From NCBI GenBank assembly GCA_030603665.1, contig JAUVXJ010000007.1, positions 1-64,000 on the forward strand: DNA of 64,000 nt, read 5' to 3'. The position numbers and the translations under genes were made by a program. The stretch is from Chloroflexota bacterium (GTDB lineage Bacteria; Chloroflexota; Anaerolineae; UBA7937; B3-Chlor). The notes beneath the pieces were generated by a model that did no database searches, had not been told where the DNA came from, and was given only the letters and a program-made list of their open reading frames with translations. Shown one piece after another: positions 62,405 to 64,000 of this stretch (position 1 is its first letter; each line of letters begins with the position of its first letter).

Positions 62405-63571
62405 ATGAGTGAGGTTGACCTGAAGACCCGCATCGGTAGCCTGGAACTGGAGAACCCGTTCATTCTGGGAGCCGGTCCTCCTGGCATCACTGGGGAATCT
62501 CTCAAGAGGTTCGCTGCCACGAAACCCGGGGCGGTGGTCACCAAATCGATTGGCGTCAAGCCATCGCCCGGCCAGAAGTTGAGCCTAACACGCAGCGCCC
62601 TCAGCGAAGACACGCTGGTGCTGACCGATCCCTGGTCGTTCAAGACCTTTGAACAGTGGGTAGAGAAGGAGATCGGCGTTGCACAGGAAGGCGGGGTGCC
62701 CGTGATCATCAGCCTCCAGGCCGTCACGGACACTCCCGCTGATGACATCAAGCGCATGGCTGGCCGTGCAGAGGAGGCGGGTGTGGCGGCCATCGAGCTA
62801 TCCGCCTTTGGCTCTGCGCCCAACGTGGTAACGGGCGAGGGCATCGGGGCGGTGCAAGACGCGAGGCGCACCTATGCCGTGGCCAAGGCCGCCAAGGAGT
62901 CTGTGAGCGTCCCTGTTATAGTGAAGCTGCTGCCAGAGCCTTCGAACCTGGAGGACCTGGTGAAGGCGGCTGAGGATGCCGGCGCAGACGCCATCGCCTC
63001 CAGAGACACCATCTTCCCCGCCATCGGTTTCGACATCTACAGCAGAGAACCTGCCCTGGCCCGTAACATCGGCACCTGGATGCCCGAGCTATCCGGCCGG
63101 TCCATCAAAGAGGTGGCGCTGGGCTACGTGGTGGAGATACTCCGGCGCACGGAGTTGCCCATCATCGGCCTGGGGGGAGTCGCTAGTTGGCAGGACGCGG
63201 CAGAGATGGTTATCGCCGGAGCCACCGGCATTGGGGTCTGCACTGCCGCCATGACTCACGGACCCGACATCTTCACACAGCTCAAGAAGGGTCTGGCGGC
63301 GTACCTCCAGGACCAGAACGTCACCTTGGACGATCTCCGAGGGACCGGACTGGAAGGCATGGAGAGAGTCAACAAGCGCGGTCTGGCTGACTTGTTGGTG
63401 GAGATTGATGCCGACGAGTGTACGCTGTGCGGGACCTGCTCCACCGTATGTCAGGTGCAGGCGCCTCAGGAGCGAGAGGAGGCTTACTGGATAGACCCGG
63501 TCATCTGTGTGAGGTGCGGCTTCTGCGTGCACTACTGTCCTGTCGAGTGCATCGAGGTCAAGGAGCTATAG
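62405..63571 (+). CDS. second PreA-like flavoprotein with C-terminal 2[4Fe-4S] ferredoxin
   Basis: 388 aa from ATG 62405 (AAGGAGAG upstream). Like the gene at 58320 it joins a DHOD/PreA-type FMN barrel (LENPFILGAGPPGITGE, IGLGGVASWQDAAEMVIAGA) to a ferredoxin (CTLCGTCSTVC and CVRCGFCVHYCP). The two proteins are only distantly alike: here the active-site segment reads AIELSAFGSAP, with no SCP cysteine. Loss of that proton-donor cysteine suggests a different reaction or a role as an electron-transfer partner. Two such enzymes in one operon imply two reduction steps or a paired complex. Confidence 0.85.
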   Translation: MSEVDLKTRIGSLELENPFILGAGPPGITGESLKRFAATKPGAVVTKSIGVKPSPGQKLSLTRSALSEDTLVLTDPWSFKTFEQWVEKEIGVAQEGGVPVIISLQAVTDTPADDIKRMAGRAEEAGVAAIELSAFGSAPNVVTGEGIGAVQDARRTYAVAKAAKESVSVPVIVKLLPEPSNLEDLVKAAEDAGADAIASRDTIFPAIGFDIYSREPALARNIGTWMPELSGRSIKEVALGYVVEILRRTELPIIGLGGVASWQDAAEMVIAGATGIGVCTAAMTHGPDIFTQLKKGLAAYLQDQNVTLDDLRGTGLEGMERVNKRGLADLLVEIDADECTLCGTCSTVCQVQAPQEREEAYWIDPVICVRCGFCVHYCPVECIEVKEL

Positions 63572-63592
63572 CGAACCGGGGAGGAAAACTAC

Positions 63593-64000
63593 GTGAGCAA
63601 AGTCAAGATCGCCGTGGTACAACCGAAATCCTATCTGCGCTACGCTGCGGGTCGCGTGCTTGATGATCCCACCGCCCCCGAGGAGCAGAACCTCGCCCTG
63701 GCCTTCGACTACATAGAGGAAGCCACGGGCAACGGAGCGCAGTTGGTGTCTTTCCCAGAGCTGTATCCCGGACCTTCGCCAGGATCGGACGCGCTAGACT
63801 ACGACGCCGTCGTGGGCGGGATGCGGCGGAAGGCCAACGAGCAGGGTGTGTATGTACTCTTCGGCGGAGCAAAGCAGGAGGCCCAAGGCTTCTACAACCT
63901 CTATCACCTGGCAGACCCCCACAAGGACAGCCTCTTCACATACGAGAAGATAGTTCCGGCCATGAACGAAGAGACGATGTTCAGGGGCAATGAGCCAGGC
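63593..64000 (+). CDS. carbon-nitrogen hydrolase (nitrilase superfamily), 3' end outside window
   Basis: 136 codons from GTG 63593 with a GGAGG Shine-Dalgarno, open to the window edge. It starts VKIAVVQPKSYLRYA. The catalytic glutamate is in LVSFPELYPGP and the catalytic lysine in TYEKIVPAM; the cysteine would lie beyond the window. The superfamily includes beta-ureidopropionase, N-carbamoyl-D-amino-acid amidohydrolase and omega-amidase. After ring reduction and opening, hydrolysis of an N-carbamoyl or amide intermediate would fit the operon. Confidence 0.85.
   Translation, partial: MSKVKIAVVQPKSYLRYAAGRVLDDPTAPEEQNLALAFDYIEEATGNGAQLVSFPELYPGPSPGSDALDYDAVVGGMRRKANEQGVYVLFGGAKQEAQGFYNLYHLADPHKDSLFTYEKIVPAMNEETMFRGNEPG

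Noticed and set aside
46617-64000. Complete Eubacterium barkeri-type nicotinate fermentation cluster
   Set aside because: Molybdenum hydroxylase, amidohydrolase, Mii-like and DmdAB-like genes are present. The hydroxymethylglutarate dehydrogenase and dehydratase, the B12-dependent methyleneglutarate mutase and a DmlA-type lyase are not. Carbamoyltransferase and PreTA-like genes point elsewhere.

Overview
The window looks like chromosomal DNA of a GC-rich, probably anaerobic or microaerophilic, free-living bacterium. The gene mix fits Chloroflexota (Anaerolineae-like) best: an actinobacterial-type inositol-phosphate synthase operon outside Actinobacteria, a DUF2079 membrane protein, many proline/threonine-rich lipoproteins, large secreted beta-helix proteins, and a T-box leader. 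This assignment is an inference. The 365 bases of 16S rRNA at the left edge (minus strand) would settle it by alignment.

Layout. 1-0.55 kb: 5' end of a 16S gene with two tandem consensus rRNA promoters. 0.7-2.8 kb: a CPBP membrane protease and a GT-C glycosyltransferase. 3.2-6.6 kb: a glycyl radical enzyme whose active site matches trans-4-hydroxy-L-proline dehydratase, with its activase. 7.1-15.7 kb: a 1569-aa secreted beta-helix protein followed by three paralogous multicopper-oxidase-like proteins whose copper ligands are divided between them. 15.9-19.1 kb: a secreted subtilase and a lipoprotein sugar-dehydrogenase-like propeller. 19.6-26.8 kb: a methyltransferase, two radical SAM proteins (one fused to a GT2 glycosyltransferase) and three redox or sulfur lipoproteins (cytochrome c, ethylbenzene-dehydrogenase-type haem domain, tandem rhodanese). 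26.9-29.7 kb: DUF2079 and DUF2064 proteins. 30-35.6 kb: a compact operon for phosphatidylinositol-mannoside-like lipids (inositol-phosphate synthase, two LpxL-type acyltransferases, PHP protein, PimA-like GT4, CDP-alcohol phosphatidyltransferase). 35.6-40.2 kb (minus): DUF6504, an AlkD-like protein, thrS, an EamA transporter under a threonine-specific T-box, and tRNA-Val(GAC). 40.4-46.6 kb: an aminotransferase, a ThDP enzyme, a FGGY kinase and a truncated hydantoinase.

46.6-64 kb is a divergent catabolic island. The minus-strand operon (aconitase-type hydratase large and small subunits, PrpF-type isomerase, SucC, a small Cys-rich protein, SucD, HMG-CoA-lyase-type enzyme) reads as an isomerase-hydratase-CoA ligase-lyase route that would turn a branched unsaturated dicarboxylate into a 2-oxoacid and an acyl-CoA. 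The plus-strand operon (YgeW/acetylornithine-type carbamoyltransferase, IclR regulator, SsnA-like amidohydrolase, PreT- and PreA-like flavoproteins, a fused XdhD-like molybdenum hydroxylase, a second PreA-like enzyme, and a nitrilase-family gene cut by the window edge) resembles anaerobic purine or other N-heterocycle degradation loci. Each side has its own near-consensus promoter and a leader of about 200 nt with stable hairpins.

The most unusual item is the copper-oxidase trio at 11.9-15.7 kb. One protein keeps a complete type 1 site plus half of a trinuclear site in domain 1. The next keeps the other half in domain 2. The third has neither. This suggests a hetero-oligomeric oxidase assembled across subunits.
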